Shown: positions 18,721 through 28,963 of the stretch, one piece after another
How positions within the stretch are numbered: position 1 is the first letter of the stretch
Layout of the letters: every line of letters begins with the position of its first letter
Origin: an uncultured Bacteroidales bacterium
Lineage (GTDB): Bacteria > Bacteroidota > Bacteroidia > Bacteroidales > UBA932
Length of the DNA: 64,000 nucleotides
Direction of reading: 5' to 3'
Assembly (NCBI GenBank): GCA_944322605.1
Contig: CALUPD010000037.1
Coordinates: forward strand, 62,001-126,000
Program-made: the position numbers and the translations under genes
Notes under the pieces: model-generated
Told to the model about the DNA's origin: nothing
Databases searched by the model: none
The model's input: the letters and a program-made list of their open reading frames with translations, nothing else

Positions 18721-20035
18721 TATTCGTCCTTACCGTCGTGGTTTCCCTGAGACCTCCGCAGTTTACAGTATATGAAGCTCCATCGGACAAATCATACATG
18801 AATGCGTCTTCAGTAAGAGGGAAATACTTGCTGTAGTTGGCGATATGCTGGTTAGCTTCTTCAGAGACGGAAGCATCGGCAGCCTTGGCCCTGTACAGGT
18901 AGTCGACTGCGACCCAGAAACGAGCCCTCTGCTCGATATCGTTGCCAGGGCAATCCATGCTTGCCCATATCGTCGCGATGAGGAGGTATGCCTTCCCTTT
19001 CAGCGCAGGATTCAAATTAATGGCTTCTTTTGCGTCCGCTATCGCTTTCGCGTTGTTGCTCATGTATTTGAAATTGTATGTAGCGAGTTCGAGATAGTAG
19101 TCGGCATCTTTCATTGCATCGGAGTCTTCCTGGCTTATGGCGTCTTCGAGCAATGCCACGGCTTCTTTATGATTTCCATTTGAAGCGTTGAGCCTGTAAA
19201 GGGCATATGCAGTCGCTGATGAAGGGTCCAAGGAATGGAGAGCTTCCACAGCCCTTTGGAACAATGCTTCATCCGTGCAATTCGCGTCTGTCATGAGCTT
19301 GATGAGACCGCTTACGAAATCCTTGTTTGTGGAATCCGCTGCGAACTTAGGAGTGAACAAAGCCACTATGTTTTCGCAATTGGCAACGCCGCTTGTAGCG
19401 AATACCTGTTCCACGTCAGCCATGGCCGATTCGAGGGCAGCCGTAGGTTTTCTTTCGTATATGCCGGACGCTATGGTCATTATGTTTTCGTATGCGCTCA
19501 TTACTTCTTCAGCGGTCATTTCGCCCGCATTGTAAAGCTTGCTTGCCTTGTCCATGCACAATACCAAAAGGCTTGAGCTAGGAAGGGTCTTGGTCCTGCA
19601 TGCTTCGATAGCTTCCATGATGACATCGAACGTCATCTTGTCGTCGCTTGAATATTTGTATAAATCCAAAGCCTTGTTGGCCAAAGAGTAATGCTTGTAT
19701 GAAGGATAATACTGGGTCCTAAGATCGTGAAGGTTCATGAGGGTGTCTATCATGGATTTTTTCACGTTGGCGTCAGATTCCCTGTCTATCCAGTATTTCA
19801 TTATTTTCTGCCCGTCGATAATCATGTTCTGGCTTGCCTGCGGAGGACAAAGCCTGAAAGCCTCTCTCCAAAGCGGAGAAGCTTCTTCCATATTGTTCTG
19901 CTTGAAATAGTCCTTATAGAAAGACAGGTATTTCACGCATTCTGCACTGTCTTTTCCATATTTGCCCTGCGCGAACGCTGATGACGCGAGGGTGAATGTC
20001 AGAAGGAATGTCAATAATAAACGAAATTTTCTCAT
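18713..20035 (-). CDS. exported tetratricopeptide-repeat protein
   Basis: 440 residues with a cleavable signal peptide (ASSAFAQG, about 23 residues). The mature part is alpha-helical with TPR-like repeats (NNMEEASPLWREAFRLCPP, DADYYLELATYNFKYMSNNAKAIADAKEAINLNPALKGKAYLLIATIW). No enzymatic motif. It lies between an outer-membrane protein gene and lptC, overlapping lptC by 8 bp. This order is recurrent in Bacteroidales, so a scaffold role in envelope assembly is plausible but unproven. Confidence 0.85.
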   Translation of the reverse strand: MRKFRLLLTFLLTFTLASSAFAQGKYGKDSAECVKYLSFYKDYFKQNNMEEASPLWREAFRLCPPQASQNMIIDGQKIMKYWIDRESDANVKKSMIDTLMNLHDLRTQYYPSYKHYSLANKALDLYKYSSDDKMTFDVIMEAIEACRTKTLPSSSLLVLCMDKASKLYNAGEMTAEEVMSAYENIMTIASGIYERKPTAALESAMADVEQVFATSGVANCENIVALFTPKFAADSTNKDFVSGLIKLMTDANCTDEALFQRAVEALHSLDPSSATAYALYRLNASNGNHKEAVALLEDAISQEDSDAMKDADYYLELATYNFKYMSNNAKAIADAKEAINLNPALKGKAYLLIATIWASMDCPGNDIEQRARFWVAVDYLYRAKAADASVSEEANQHIANYSKYFPLTEDAFMYDLSDGASYTVNCGGLRETTTVRTNNE

Positions 20036-20060
20036 TATATTCTATTTTAAATTTAAAAAC

Positions 20061-21353
20061 TTATTCGTACTTCGGCTTAAGAAACCAAATATCGTGCAAA
20101 GAAAAATTAAGTTGGAACTTGATGTAATTTTCCCTTACGAGATTGTTCCTTAAGTTTCCTCTTTGGCCCACATCGATTGAAAAATTAATCGCGTTATAGA
20201 ACCTGAATACGGGAAATGACATGCCGAACGTTATTCCAGCGGCATCTACCCCGTATTTTCCGATTTTCATATATGTCTGGTCGTAATACACCCCGAACCG
20301 GTACGTGCATCTCCTCATGTAGTATCTTATGTCGTACCTGTTGGGTATAAATTCCACACCGGCCCTGAAACTCTGGCTCGCTCTTGTGGAAAAATCCACG
20401 CCCGGCGTTTCGAAGAAAGACGACTTGCTCCAGTTCTGCCGGATATAATCGAAGCCGGCTTTCCATTTGTCCTTTTTCCCGAAACTGAATCCCGCCGAGT
20501 ATTCGTCCGGTATGTATATCCTGGCGCTTACGGCTGTATTGTACAGCGTGTCCGCCGAACTTGAATTGCCGGAATACGCCGTTTCCCTGTAGTCGCCGCC
20601 CAAAGTCGTTCCCATCCTGTAAGATACGCCCACTGTAAGGTTGTAATCGTTTTTGAAATCCTTGGAGTACTGGAGCCCGAAATTGCCCGAGACAGCCCCT
20701 ACGGAATATGAACGGTTTGTAATCAATGAATTGTTGGACGGATCGGTAGTGAAATCTATGTTAGAATACCTGTTTATCGAACCGAAATAGTAGACCACCT
20801 GCGCTCCTATCGAAAAATCCTTGAAGAAGTCCATTGCCGCGCCGAGGAATATCTGGTTCATCGAACCGGTCCCGTATTTCGTGTATTTTATGTCACCGAG
20901 CTGCGTGACAAGGTCGGGGTTCGTTTCAAATGACTTGAAAGTATAGCCGACATTGGAATACGGGGCGACCCCTATTATGAGGGCCGATTTCTTGTATATC
21001 GGGGTAGTCAGTACGAAATTGTTTATATTGACTACGTTATAGGCCGATGAAACTTTCGAGTCCCTGCTGTAGACGTTGTTTTCGAATATGCCGAAATCCA
21101 ACATGAAAGAAAGGGTGTCCCTTTTTGTTATCGACGCCGGATTCATGTAATTTATGAAGCGGTTGTCCCTCAGTCCCGTTCCTATTCCCCCCATTCCGGC
21201 GTTATAGGCTGAACCGGATTTCGCTATGTCGCCGAGTCCGAATTGGGAATACGGAGAATATGTTCCTACAGCTCCTTCTATCTGGGCGCGAACCGTTCCG
21301 GACAGCAGGCATGCAAGCGTTACGAAAGCTATTTTTATTATCGTTTTATTCAT
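20061..21353 (-). CDS. outer-membrane beta-barrel protein, FadL/OmpP1-like
   Basis: 430 residues from MNKTIIKI at 21353, which overlaps the coaX stop by 8 bp; six further upstream codons are possible but less likely. The signal peptide ends TVRAQ. YSQFGLGD and AYNAGMGGIGTGLRDNRFINYMNPAS are typical of the N-terminal plug region of Bacteroidota FadL-like porins. Alternating-hydrophobic strands continue to the final LHDIWFLKPKYE. Predicted role: transport of hydrophobic substrates or structural barrel. Substrate unknown. Confidence 0.85.
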   Translation of the reverse strand: MNKTIIKIAFVTLACLLSGTVRAQIEGAVGTYSPYSQFGLGDIAKSGSAYNAGMGGIGTGLRDNRFINYMNPASITKRDTLSFMLDFGIFENNVYSRDSKVSSAYNVVNINNFVLTTPIYKKSALIIGVAPYSNVGYTFKSFETNPDLVTQLGDIKYTKYGTGSMNQIFLGAAMDFFKDFSIGAQVVYYFGSINRYSNIDFTTDPSNNSLITNRSYSVGAVSGNFGLQYSKDFKNDYNLTVGVSYRMGTTLGGDYRETAYSGNSSSADTLYNTAVSARIYIPDEYSAGFSFGKKDKWKAGFDYIRQNWSKSSFFETPGVDFSTRASQSFRAGVEFIPNRYDIRYYMRRCTYRFGVYYDQTYMKIGKYGVDAAGITFGMSFPVFRFYNAINFSIDVGQRGNLRNNLVRENYIKFQLNFSLHDIWFLKPKYE

Positions 21354-22074
21354 TCGAATTATACCTCGCAATGTAGGACAATCCTACCAATACCAAGTTG
21401 AATACCACAAATATCGTTTTTTTCAGTTTACTTGCAAAATAAATTGCGTCCCCGCCGGTGAAAATGATTTTATGGCCTTTGTATTTTTCGATATAGCTTT
21501 CTATCTCGAAGAGCATGCCCGAAGCTATTCCGTTTTCTATCGCCGTAACGGTGGAATTGCCTATCCCGCCCTTTTCGAATTCATCCGGAACTTGCAGAAG
21601 AGGCAGCTTCTCAGTGTACCTGCTAATGGCGTCGAACCTTGTTTTCAGGCCGAGGGATATGTTGCCTCCGAGATATTCGCCTTTTTTGCTTACGAAATCC
21701 ACGGTCAAGGCCGTTCCGAAATCGAAAACTATGCAGTTTTCATGCTTGAAAAGGCCGTTCGCCCCTATGGCGGCGGCAAGCCTGTCAGCTCCAAGGGTAG
21801 ATGGAGTAGAGTATTTGTTAATCAAAGGAATAGGGGTATCAGGACCTAATATGAGCGTTTTATCCGATTTTTCCTTGAGATAATTCAGAAAATCGGCATT
21901 TATGTTCGTTACCGAAGATATGACGGTTTTATCCGCCTTTTTACCAGCCATGAACTGATCGATGTAAACGGCAGGATTGGAATAAGGGCATTTGTAAACC
22001 TTGCCTACCGTTCCGTTCTCATGGAAAGCGAATTTGACGAAGCTGTTGCCTATGTCTATAAGAAGATCGGCCAT
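21346..22074 (-). CDS. coaX: type III pantothenate kinase
   Basis: 242 residues. ASKHA-fold kinase for the first step of coenzyme A synthesis (pantothenate to 4'-phosphopantothenate). Nucleotide-binding motif LLIDIGNSFVKFA (Asp7 as the likely catalytic base), the TLGADRLAAAIGA motif that binds pantothenate, the FDFGTALTVDFV phosphate-2 motif and the C-terminal IIFTGGDA adenosine motif. Type III kinases need a monovalent cation and are not inhibited by CoA. Lies 34 bp after mfd and is coupled to the outer-membrane protein gene. Confidence 0.95.
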   Translation of the reverse strand: MADLLIDIGNSFVKFAFHENGTVGKVYKCPYSNPAVYIDQFMAGKKADKTVISSVTNINADFLNYLKEKSDKTLILGPDTPIPLINKYSTPSTLGADRLAAAIGANGLFKHENCIVFDFGTALTVDFVSKKGEYLGGNISLGLKTRFDAISRYTEKLPLLQVPDEFEKGGIGNSTVTAIENGIASGMLFEIESYIEKYKGHKIIFTGGDAIYFASKLKKTIFVVFNLVLVGLSYIARYNSNE

Positions 22075-22108
22075 TTTCCTTTAGTTTAATTAATTGTTCC
22101 CGGCATTT

Positions 22109-25100
22109 TCAGGATTTCCGTCCAAGGTCGGAATTCATGCCTTTAAGTACATAGTAAGCTGATTCGACAGTCTTTATATCAGGAACTGAAATATACAATT
22201 TGTTGAATTTGTCTTTAAGCCTCAGTTTTCCGGAATTAGAGTTTATTATATTTATTATCCGCCCGAATTTCTCGGATTTATAGAAAGGCGATTGCGGATC
22301 GGAAATAAAATATGCCAGCATTATCCCGTTTTTAAGGACTATTTTTTCCATCGAAAGCAAGGAAGCTTCCCTGCGCAGCCTTACGACATATACGAGTTCC
22401 TTGACCGTGCCGGGCATTTTTCCGAACCTGTCTTCGAGGGATTCGGAAAATCTTGTAATCTCAATTTCGTTTTCGAGTGAATCCAATTCTTTGTAAAGAC
22501 GTATTTTCTCAGCCGAATTGCTTATGTATGAATCCGGTATGAAAAGTTCCATGTCGGCGTCTATTATAGGATCGGTAATGAAAGACTTGTCGAATACGCC
22601 TGAGCTGCCTGTTTCCTGCATGTTTTCTTCAGCCCTTATTTCATCGAATGCTTCCGAAAGTATCCTTTGATAAGTCTCGAATCCCATGTCTGCAATGAAA
22701 CCGCTCTGCTCGCCTCCGAGAAGGTTTCCTGCCCCCCTTATATCGAGGTCCTGCATGGCTATGTTGAAACCGCTGCCGAGGTCGGAAAAAGTTTCTATGG
22801 CTTTGAGCCTTCTTCTCGAATCGTCCGATAACGCCACCATAGGAGGAGTAATGAGATAGCAATATGCTTTTCGGTTCGAACGCCCTACCCTGCCCCTTAG
22901 CTGGTGCAGGTCGCTCAATCCGAAATTCTGAGCCTGGTTTATTATAATGGTATTGGCGTTAGGTATGTCTATCCCGTTTTCCACTATGGTAGTAGCTATT
23001 AGTATATCGTAATCTCCTTCGACGAATTCGAGGATTTTCTTTTCAAGGACCGAAGGTTCCATTTGCCCGTGCGCAACGCATGTCCTGGCATCCGGAACGA
23101 TTCTCCTTATCATATCTTCTATGGAAAGAATGTCTTCTACCTTGTTGTGTACGAAATATACCTGTCCCCCCCTTTCTATTTCGGAATTTATCACATTCCT
23201 TATTATATCCTCGTCGAATCCTATTATTTCAGTATGCACTGGCAGCCTGTTCGGCGGAGGAGTGTTGATTATCGACAAATCCCTTGCCCCGAGAAGGGAA
23301 AACTGCAATGTCCTCGGAATAGGGGTCGCCGTCAATGTCAGGGTATCCACCGATACTTTCATCTGCCTTAGCTTTTCTTTGGCAGCAACGCCGAATTTCT
23401 GTTCCTCGTCTATTATGAGCAGCCCGAGGTCCTTGAATTTGATTTCCTTATTAAGAAGCCTGTGCGTGCCTATCAGAATATCTATTTTGCCTTCAGACAG
23501 CCTTTCAGTTATTTCCTTTACTTCTTTCGATGTCCTGAGCCTGCTTATGAAATCTATGCTGCAAGGAAAATTCTTCAACCGTGATTTGAACGTATTATAA
23601 TGCTGCAAGGCAAGTATAGTCGTAGGCACGAGCACCGCGACCTGCTTGCTGTCTGCCACGGCCTTGAAAGCGGCTCTTATTGCAACTTCCGTCTTGCCGA
23701 ATCCGACATCCCCGCACACGAGCCTGTCCATAGGATAATCCTTTTCCATATCCTCCTTGACCGCAGCTGTCGCTTTCATCTGGTCGGGAGTGTCTTCGTA
23801 AATGAAAGACGCTTCCAGCTCATGCTGCATGTACGTATCGGCTGCAAAGGCGAATCCTTTCGATTCCTTTCTTTCCGAATAAAGCTTTATCAGATCCCTT
23901 GCTATGTCTTTTACTTTTTTCTTGGCCTGGGTCTTGAGCTTTTGCCATGCGCCTGTACCCAATTTGTATATTTTCGGAGGAAGCCCGTCTTTCGACCTGT
24001 ACCTTGAAATCCTGTGAAGCGAATGGACGGAAACGAATATCACGTCCTTGTCCTTATAGATAAGCTTGACGGCTTCTTGCATTTTGCCGTTTATGTTCGT
24101 CTTGACAAGGCCGCCGTAAATGCCTATCCCATGGTCTATATGGACTATATAATCCCCTGGCTGAAAGGAATTCAGTTCGTTAATGGTAATCTTTTCGCTT
24201 TTTTCTACTGTTTTTTTCAGCCTTGCCCTATGGTATCTGTCGAAAATCTGATGGTCGGTATAGACTGCCGTTTTGGAAACTTTGTCTACGAATCCTTCAT
24301 GTATGCATATGGGAACAGGGAAGAATTTCAATTTGAATCTGCTTTCGCCGAGAATCTGCCTTAATCTGTCGATTTGCGCGCCGTTGTCGCTCAAAATGCA
24401 TACTTTGAAGCCTTCTTCCGTCTTCTCTTTTATGTCCGATGAGAGCAATTCGAAATTCTTGTTGAAGGAAGGCTGCGGTGTTATATCGAATTTTATTTCC
24501 CTGCACTGGATTGAAGAAGGCTTTTTGAAGAAAAAGGAACATTTCCCCTTTAACTGCGGAATAAGTTTCTCCGCCCCGATATAATTTTCATAACCCTTTT
24601 TCCCTATTATCTCCAATTGGTCTGAAAGATAATCGAAATCGTCGAAAAAAAGCCTTATTTCACGGTCCTGCAAATAATCGAAAAAAGATATGCAGTTTTC
24701 CGGTCCTTCCTTGCTATATATATTAGGATATATTTCGGCTGTTTCCATGTCCTCAGCCGACCTTTGGGTATTGATGTCGAATTTTTTTATGCTTTCTATC
24801 TCATCTCCGAAAAAATCCACCCTGTATGGAAAATTGTCGGAATATGAAAACAGGTCTATTATGCTTCCCCGTATGGCGAACTGGCCCGGCTGCGTGACGA
24901 AATCTACCTTTTCAAAAGAATTGTCAAAAAGAAGCTCCTTTATGTAATCCCTGCCTAACTTGTCCCCTCTTTTTATTGAAAGTATGCTTTTTTCAACGCT
25001 TTCCTTTTTCGGAAAACCTTCCATTATCGAATGAGGATAAGCTACAAAAGTCAGCGAAGAGTCTTTGCTTAAAGAATTCATAAGGCTTATCGCCGCAGTC

Positions 25101-25420
25101 CTCTGCACTTTTTGCGTATCATCGTCCGTCAATGAGCCGGAAGCTGAAACGGAAGACGAAGAAGGCAGAAAACATACTTTATCATCGCTCGAAAGGCCGT
25201 ACAGGTCGGCAGCATAATATGCAGCGTCTTCCTTGCTATTGGCTATTACCAAGTTGACCGATTGTGAAGAACATGAAGATACCGCAGCTATGAAAAACGA
25301 TTTGGCGGATGAATTCATCCCGGACAGATAGAAACTGTCCCGCCCTTCCCCGCAAGCGAGTTCTTTTATGCCGTTCAGATCGGCAAACCTGTCTAATATA
25401 TCCTTTGGCTCCATAATCAA
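22109..25420 (-). CDS. mfd: transcription-repair coupling factor Mfd
   Basis: 1103 residues, full length. UvrB-like N-terminal region (QPGQFAIRGSIIDLFSYSDNFPYRVDFFGDEIESIKKFD), an RNA-polymerase-interaction domain (NSFQPGDYIVHIDHGIGIYGGLV), RecG-like helicase with Walker A GDVGFGKTE (Lys576), DEEQ box, TATPIPRTL motif III and the ENGIDIPNANTIIINQAQ / QLRGRVGRS motifs, and a TRCF C-terminal domain. It removes RNA polymerase stalled at lesions and recruits UvrA. Promoter at 25431-25461. First gene of the leftward cluster. Confidence 0.97.
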   Translation of the reverse strand: MIMEPKDILDRFADLNGIKELACGEGRDSFYLSGMNSSAKSFFIAAVSSCSSQSVNLVIANSKEDAAYYAADLYGLSSDDKVCFLPSSSSVSASGSLTDDDTQKVQRTAAISLMNSLSKDSSLTFVAYPHSIMEGFPKKESVEKSILSIKRGDKLGRDYIKELLFDNSFEKVDFVTQPGQFAIRGSIIDLFSYSDNFPYRVDFFGDEIESIKKFDINTQRSAEDMETAEIYPNIYSKEGPENCISFFDYLQDREIRLFFDDFDYLSDQLEIIGKKGYENYIGAEKLIPQLKGKCSFFFKKPSSIQCREIKFDITPQPSFNKNFELLSSDIKEKTEEGFKVCILSDNGAQIDRLRQILGESRFKLKFFPVPICIHEGFVDKVSKTAVYTDHQIFDRYHRARLKKTVEKSEKITINELNSFQPGDYIVHIDHGIGIYGGLVKTNINGKMQEAVKLIYKDKDVIFVSVHSLHRISRYRSKDGLPPKIYKLGTGAWQKLKTQAKKKVKDIARDLIKLYSERKESKGFAFAADTYMQHELEASFIYEDTPDQMKATAAVKEDMEKDYPMDRLVCGDVGFGKTEVAIRAAFKAVADSKQVAVLVPTTILALQHYNTFKSRLKNFPCSIDFISRLRTSKEVKEITERLSEGKIDILIGTHRLLNKEIKFKDLGLLIIDEEQKFGVAAKEKLRQMKVSVDTLTLTATPIPRTLQFSLLGARDLSIINTPPPNRLPVHTEIIGFDEDIIRNVINSEIERGGQVYFVHNKVEDILSIEDMIRRIVPDARTCVAHGQMEPSVLEKKILEFVEGDYDILIATTIVENGIDIPNANTIIINQAQNFGLSDLHQLRGRVGRSNRKAYCYLITPPMVALSDDSRRRLKAIETFSDLGSGFNIAMQDLDIRGAGNLLGGEQSGFIADMGFETYQRILSEAFDEIRAEENMQETGSSGVFDKSFITDPIIDADMELFIPDSYISNSAEKIRLYKELDSLENEIEITRFSESLEDRFGKMPGTVKELVYVVRLRREASLLSMEKIVLKNGIMLAYFISDPQSPFYKSEKFGRIINIINSNSGKLRLKDKFNKLYISVPDIKTVESAYYVLKGMNSDLGRKS

Positions 25421-25430
25421 ATAGCACCTG

Positions 25431-25461
25431 CAAATATATTAAAAATGGATGTTGATAACAA
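25431..25461 (-). promoter_or_regulatory. promoter of mfd
   Basis: Minus-strand TTG (25461-25459), 20-bp spacer, TATATTTG (25438-25431); the start codon is 11 bp further on. One TGTTGATAA nonamer (25450-25458) lies inside the spacer. Confidence 0.6.
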
Positions 25462-25757
25462 TGCAAACAGATATTGAAAACGTGTTTAAAAAATATGAAA
25501 AACAAAATTTGCATTGTTCGGGAAAAAATGCATATGAAGATTTGCCTTGTCACATGCAAAAATAATTGTGAATATTTTTCAACGCCATATGAACATGTTT
25601 TCAATGTATCCTCCATTGTTGATAATTAATCCGCAATTTTATCAACATATATTCATAACTTATGCAATTATCTGAATAGTAATACTATGATATGTTCATA
25701 ACAATATTGGCAATTATACATTAATGTTATCCAATGTTCATTGTTTATTTATCAACA
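25450..25757. other. AT-rich spacer with DnaA-box-like 9-mers, candidate replication origin
   Basis: The 450-bp gap between divergent mfd and ruvB is strongly AT-rich and holds four copies of the same 9-mer: TGTTGATAA at 25450-25458 and 25617-25625, TTATCAACA at 25639-25647 and 25749-25757. This word differs by one base from the canonical DnaA box TTATCCACA. TTATCCAAT at 25728-25736 and a TATTCACAA on the minus strand near 25565 add related sites. No gene fits. The pattern agrees with an origin, but promoter operators cannot be excluded. Confidence 0.4.
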
Positions 25758-25819
25758 TTTCAACATCAAATAAAAGATAAACAATAAAAAGAAAAAATTT
25801 AAAGGGATTTATTATATGG

Positions 25820-25847
25820 TTTGTTAAAATCATTTGAATTAACTTTG
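25820..25847 (+). promoter_or_regulatory. promoter of ruvB
   Basis: TTTG (25820-25823), 16-bp spacer, TAACTTTG (25840-25847). The -7 box is a perfect match; the spacing is slightly short. ATG lies 26 bp on. Confidence 0.5.
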
Positions 25848-25873
25848 CGACATGACAAAAGCTTAGACGGCAT

Positions 25874-26896
25874 ATGGCAGGAAGTTTTAATCCGAGAGTA
25901 GAAAGCGAATCGAAAGACAAGGATTTCGAAGGGCGCATAAGGCCTCAGGAATTTTCAGAATTCTCAGGTCAAAACAAAGTCATAGACAATTTGAAGATTT
26001 TCGTGAAGGCCGCCCTCATGAGAGGGGAGTCCTTGGATCATGTATTGCTTCACGGGCCTCCCGGCCTTGGAAAGACGACCCTTGCCCATATAATAGCGAA
26101 AGAATTGGGCGTAAACATGAAAATCACGTCCGGTCCGGTATTGGACAAGCCGGGAGACCTTGCAGGCCTGCTTACTTCGCTTGATCCTGGCGACGTGCTG
26201 TTCATTGATGAAATTCACAGGCTTTCTCCTGTGGTCGAAGAGTATCTTTATTCGGCCATGGAAGATTATACCATAGATATAATGATCGACAAGGGTCCCG
26301 GGGCCCGTTCGGTCCAGATATCCTTGAATCCGTTTACTCTTGTCGGTGCTACGACCAGAAGCGGTCTTCTTACTTCCCCTTTGAGGGCGAGGTTCGGAAT
26401 ACAGGCGCATCTCGAATATTATGACGCGTCTGTTTTGAAAAACATAATAGCAAGAAGCGCAGGCATACTTGGAATCAGCATAGAAGACGACGCTTCCATC
26501 GAAATAGCGATGAGGAGCAGGGGAACTCCGAGGATAGCCAATTCGTTATTGCGCAGAGTGAGGGATTTTGCTCAGGTAAGAGGCTCGGGCATAATAGATT
26601 TGCCTATAACAAAAACGGCCCTTGAAGCTCTCAATATCGACAAGAGAGGCCTTGACATGATGGACAACAAGATTATTTCCACCATAATAGAAAAATTCAA
26701 GGGAGGACCTGTCGGGCTTGCAACCATAGCTACGGCAGTGGGAGAGGACCCTGGCACGCTGGAAGAAGTGTATGAACCGTTCCTTATAAAAGAAGGATTC
26801 ATTCAAAGGACGCCGAGGGGCAGGGAAGCTACCGATTTGGCTTATTCGCATTTGGGAATTTCCAAAAACAACGCTCCGGAGCTTTCCCTTTTCTAA
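25874..26896 (+). CDS. ruvB: Holliday junction branch-migration ATPase RuvB
   Basis: 340 residues. AAA+ motor that drives Holliday-junction migration with RuvA (encoded separately at 50596-51183). Walker [10 protein letters not shown] at 61-69, Walker B DEIH at 112-115, sensor [11 protein letters not shown], arginine-finger segment SPLRARFG, and a C-terminal winged helix ending [17 protein letters not shown]. Full length. Divergent from mfd across the AT-rich spacer. Confidence 0.98.
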   Translation: MAGSFNPRVESESKDKDFEGRIRPQEFSEFSGQNKVIDNLKIFVKAALMRGESLDHVLLHGPPGLGKTTLAHIIAKELGVNMKITSGPVLDKPGDLAGLLTSLDPGDVLFIDEIHRLSPVVEEYLYSAMEDYTIDIMIDKGPGARSVQISLNPFTLVGATTRSGLLTSPLRARFGIQAHLEYYDASVLKNIIARSAGILGISIEDDASIEIAMRSRGTPRIANSLLRRVRDFAQVRGSGIIDLPITKTALEALNIDKRGLDMMDNKIISTIIEKFKGGPVGLATIATAVGEDPGTLEEVYEPFLIKEGFIQRTPRGREATDLAYSHLGISKNNAPELSLF

Positions 26897-26925
26897 AAAA
26901 TATGGCGGCAATACATTAATATCGG

Positions 26926-26933
26926 TATATTTG
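26926..26933 (+). promoter_or_regulatory. -7 element upstream of frdA
   Basis: TATATTTG matches TAnnTTTG in the gap between ruvB and the flavoprotein gene. No -33 element at proper spacing was found. Confidence 0.35.
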
Positions 26934-27012
26934 GGTAATATTTACCGGATAATATTGTGTATTCCATAAAAAGTGACTAAAATTGTGCAAAATTTTATAG
27001 TAATTTAACAAA

Positions 27013-28956
27013 ATGGCCGAAAAATTAATATCAAAAATTCCGGAAGGGCCTTTAGCTGAGAAATGGACGAAGCACAAGGCTCAGATTCGTGTTGTCAGCC
27101 CTGCTAACAAGCGAAAATTAGAAATTATCGTAATCGGAACTGGTTTGGGCGGAGCTTCTGCTGCTGCGTCTCTCGGAGAACTTGGTTATAACGTAAAGGT
27201 ATTTTGCATCAGCGATTCTCCTCGCAGGGCGCATTCGATTGCTGCCCAAGGAGGTATTAATGCTGCAAAGAACTATCAGAATGATAACGACTCTGTTTAC
27301 AGATTATTTTATGATACGATCAAAGGAGGCGACTACCGAAGCAGGGAAGCGAATGTCTATCGTCTTGCAGAAGTAAGCGGCCTTATTATCGACCAATGCG
27401 TAGCCCAGGGTGTTCCTTTCGCGAGGGATTACGGCGGATTATTGGATAACAGGTCATTCGGCGGAGCGCAGGTCAGCCGTACTTTCTATGCGAGAGGACA
27501 GACCGGACAGCAGCTTTTGCTCGGAGCATACGCGTCATTGAACCGTGCGATTTCCAAGGGTTCAGTAAAATCGTACCCGCGCCATGAAATGCTAGATCTC
27601 GTGCTTATAGACGGCGAGGCAAGGGGAATAATCGCAAGGAATCTCGTAACGGGAGAAATCGAAAGGCACGGCGCGCATGCCGTGGTTTTGGCTACAGGCG
27701 GTTATGGAAACGTTTATTTCCTTTCGACCAATGCAATGAACAGCAACGGTTCGGCTGCATGGCAGTGTTACAAGAAAGGCGCGTTTTTCGCTAACCCATG
27801 TTTCGCGCAGATCCATCCTACATGTATTCCTGTGCATGGCGACCAGCAGTCCAAGCTTACCCTCATGAGCGAGTCATTGAGAAATGACGGCCGCATATGG
27901 GTTCCTAAGAAAAAAGAAGACGTTGAAAGGTTGCGCAAGAAACAGGTCAAGGCTTCCCAGATTCCTGAAGAAGACAGGGATTACTATCTTGAACGCCGTT
28001 ATCCTGCTTTCGGAAACCTTGTTCCGCGAGATGTCGCTTCAAGGGCGGCAAAGGAAAGGTGCGATGCAGGTTTCGGAGTCAATGAAACAGGACTTGCCGT
28101 ATTCCTTGATTTCAGCACGGCTATAAAGAGGCTTGGAAAACAGGTTATCAGCGAACGTTACGGCAACCTTTTCCAGATGTACGAAAAAATCACTGACGTG
28201 AATCCGTATGAAGAGCCGATGATGATATTCCCTGCAATACACTATACGATGGGAGGTCTTTGGGTAGACTACAATCTTCAGACTACCATTCCTGGACTTT
28301 ATGCAATCGGCGAAGCAAACTTCAGCGACCATGGCGGAAACAGGCTCGGAGCATCAGCCCTCATGCAGGGTCTTGCCGACGGATATTTCATTCTTCCTTA
28401 TACTATAGGCGATTACCTGTCGCATAAGATACAGGTTCCGAAAACGGATACCAATCATCCTGCATTCGAAGAAGCTGAAAGGAAAGTAAGGGAAAGGATA
28501 AACAAACTCTTCTCAATCAAAGGAAAGGAAACTGTAGATTCGTTCCATAAGAGGCTTGGCCATATCATGTGGGAATATGTCGGCATGGCAAGAAATGAAG
28601 AAGGCCTTAAGAAAGCCATTTCCGAAATAAGGGCATTGCGCGAAGAATATTGGAAGAACGTATATGTTCCTGGAGTTGAAAACGACTTCAATCAGGAAAT
28701 AGAGAAGGCATTGCGTGTCGCTGACTTTATGGAAATAGGAGAATTGATGGCGATGGACGCTCTCAACAGGCGCGAATCGTGCGGAGGCCATTTCCGTGAA
28801 GAAATGCAGACTGAAGACGGCGAAACGAAGAGGGACGATGAAAACTTCATGTACGTAAGCGCATGGGAATACCAGGAGGGCGCAGAACCTGTAATGCATA
28901 AGGAACCTCTTAATTATGAGTTTGTGAAATTAGGTACACGTAACTATAAAGACTGA
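27013..28956 (+). CDS. frdA: fumarate reductase / succinate dehydrogenase flavoprotein subunit
   Basis: 647 residues. FAD-binding [10 protein letters not shown] at 42-51 and [18 protein letters not shown] (71-88), in which His74 is the usual covalent FAD attachment residue. Substrate-site phrases include [10 protein letters not shown] and [12 protein letters not shown]. The long Bacteroidota-type version matches subunit A of the anaerobic fumarate reductase. The direction of reaction (fumarate respiration in an anaerobe) is inferred. The iron-sulfur subunit follows 7 bp downstream. The membrane cytochrome b subunit that normally precedes it in Bacteroidales is not present; ruvB lies there instead. 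Confidence 0.95.
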   Translation: MAEKLISKIPEGPLAEKWTKHKAQIRVVSPANKRKLEIIVIGTGLGGASAAASLGELGYNVKVFCISDSPRRAHSIAAQGGINAAKNYQNDNDSVYRLFYDTIKGGDYRSREANVYRLAEVSGLIIDQCVAQGVPFARDYGGLLDNRSFGGAQVSRTFYARGQTGQQLLLGAYASLNRAISKGSVKSYPRHEMLDLVLIDGEARGIIARNLVTGEIERHGAHAVVLATGGYGNVYFLSTNAMNSNGSAAWQCYKKGAFFANPCFAQIHPTCIPVHGDQQSKLTLMSESLRNDGRIWVPKKKEDVERLRKKQVKASQIPEEDRDYYLERRYPAFGNLVPRDVASRAAKERCDAGFGVNETGLAVFLDFSTAIKRLGKQVISERYGNLFQMYEKITDVNPYEEPMMIFPAIHYTMGGLWVDYNLQTTIPGLYAIGEANFSDHGGNRLGASALMQGLADGYFILPYTIGDYLSHKIQVPKTDTNHPAFEEAERKVRERINKLFSIKGKETVDSFHKRLGHIMWEYVGMARNEEGLKKAISEIRALREEYWKNVYVPGVENDFNQEIEKALRVADFMEIGELMAMDALNRRESCGGHFREEMQTEDGETKRDDENFMYVSAWEYQEGAEPVMHKEPLNYEFVKLGTRNYKD

Positions 28957-28963
28957 TATAATA

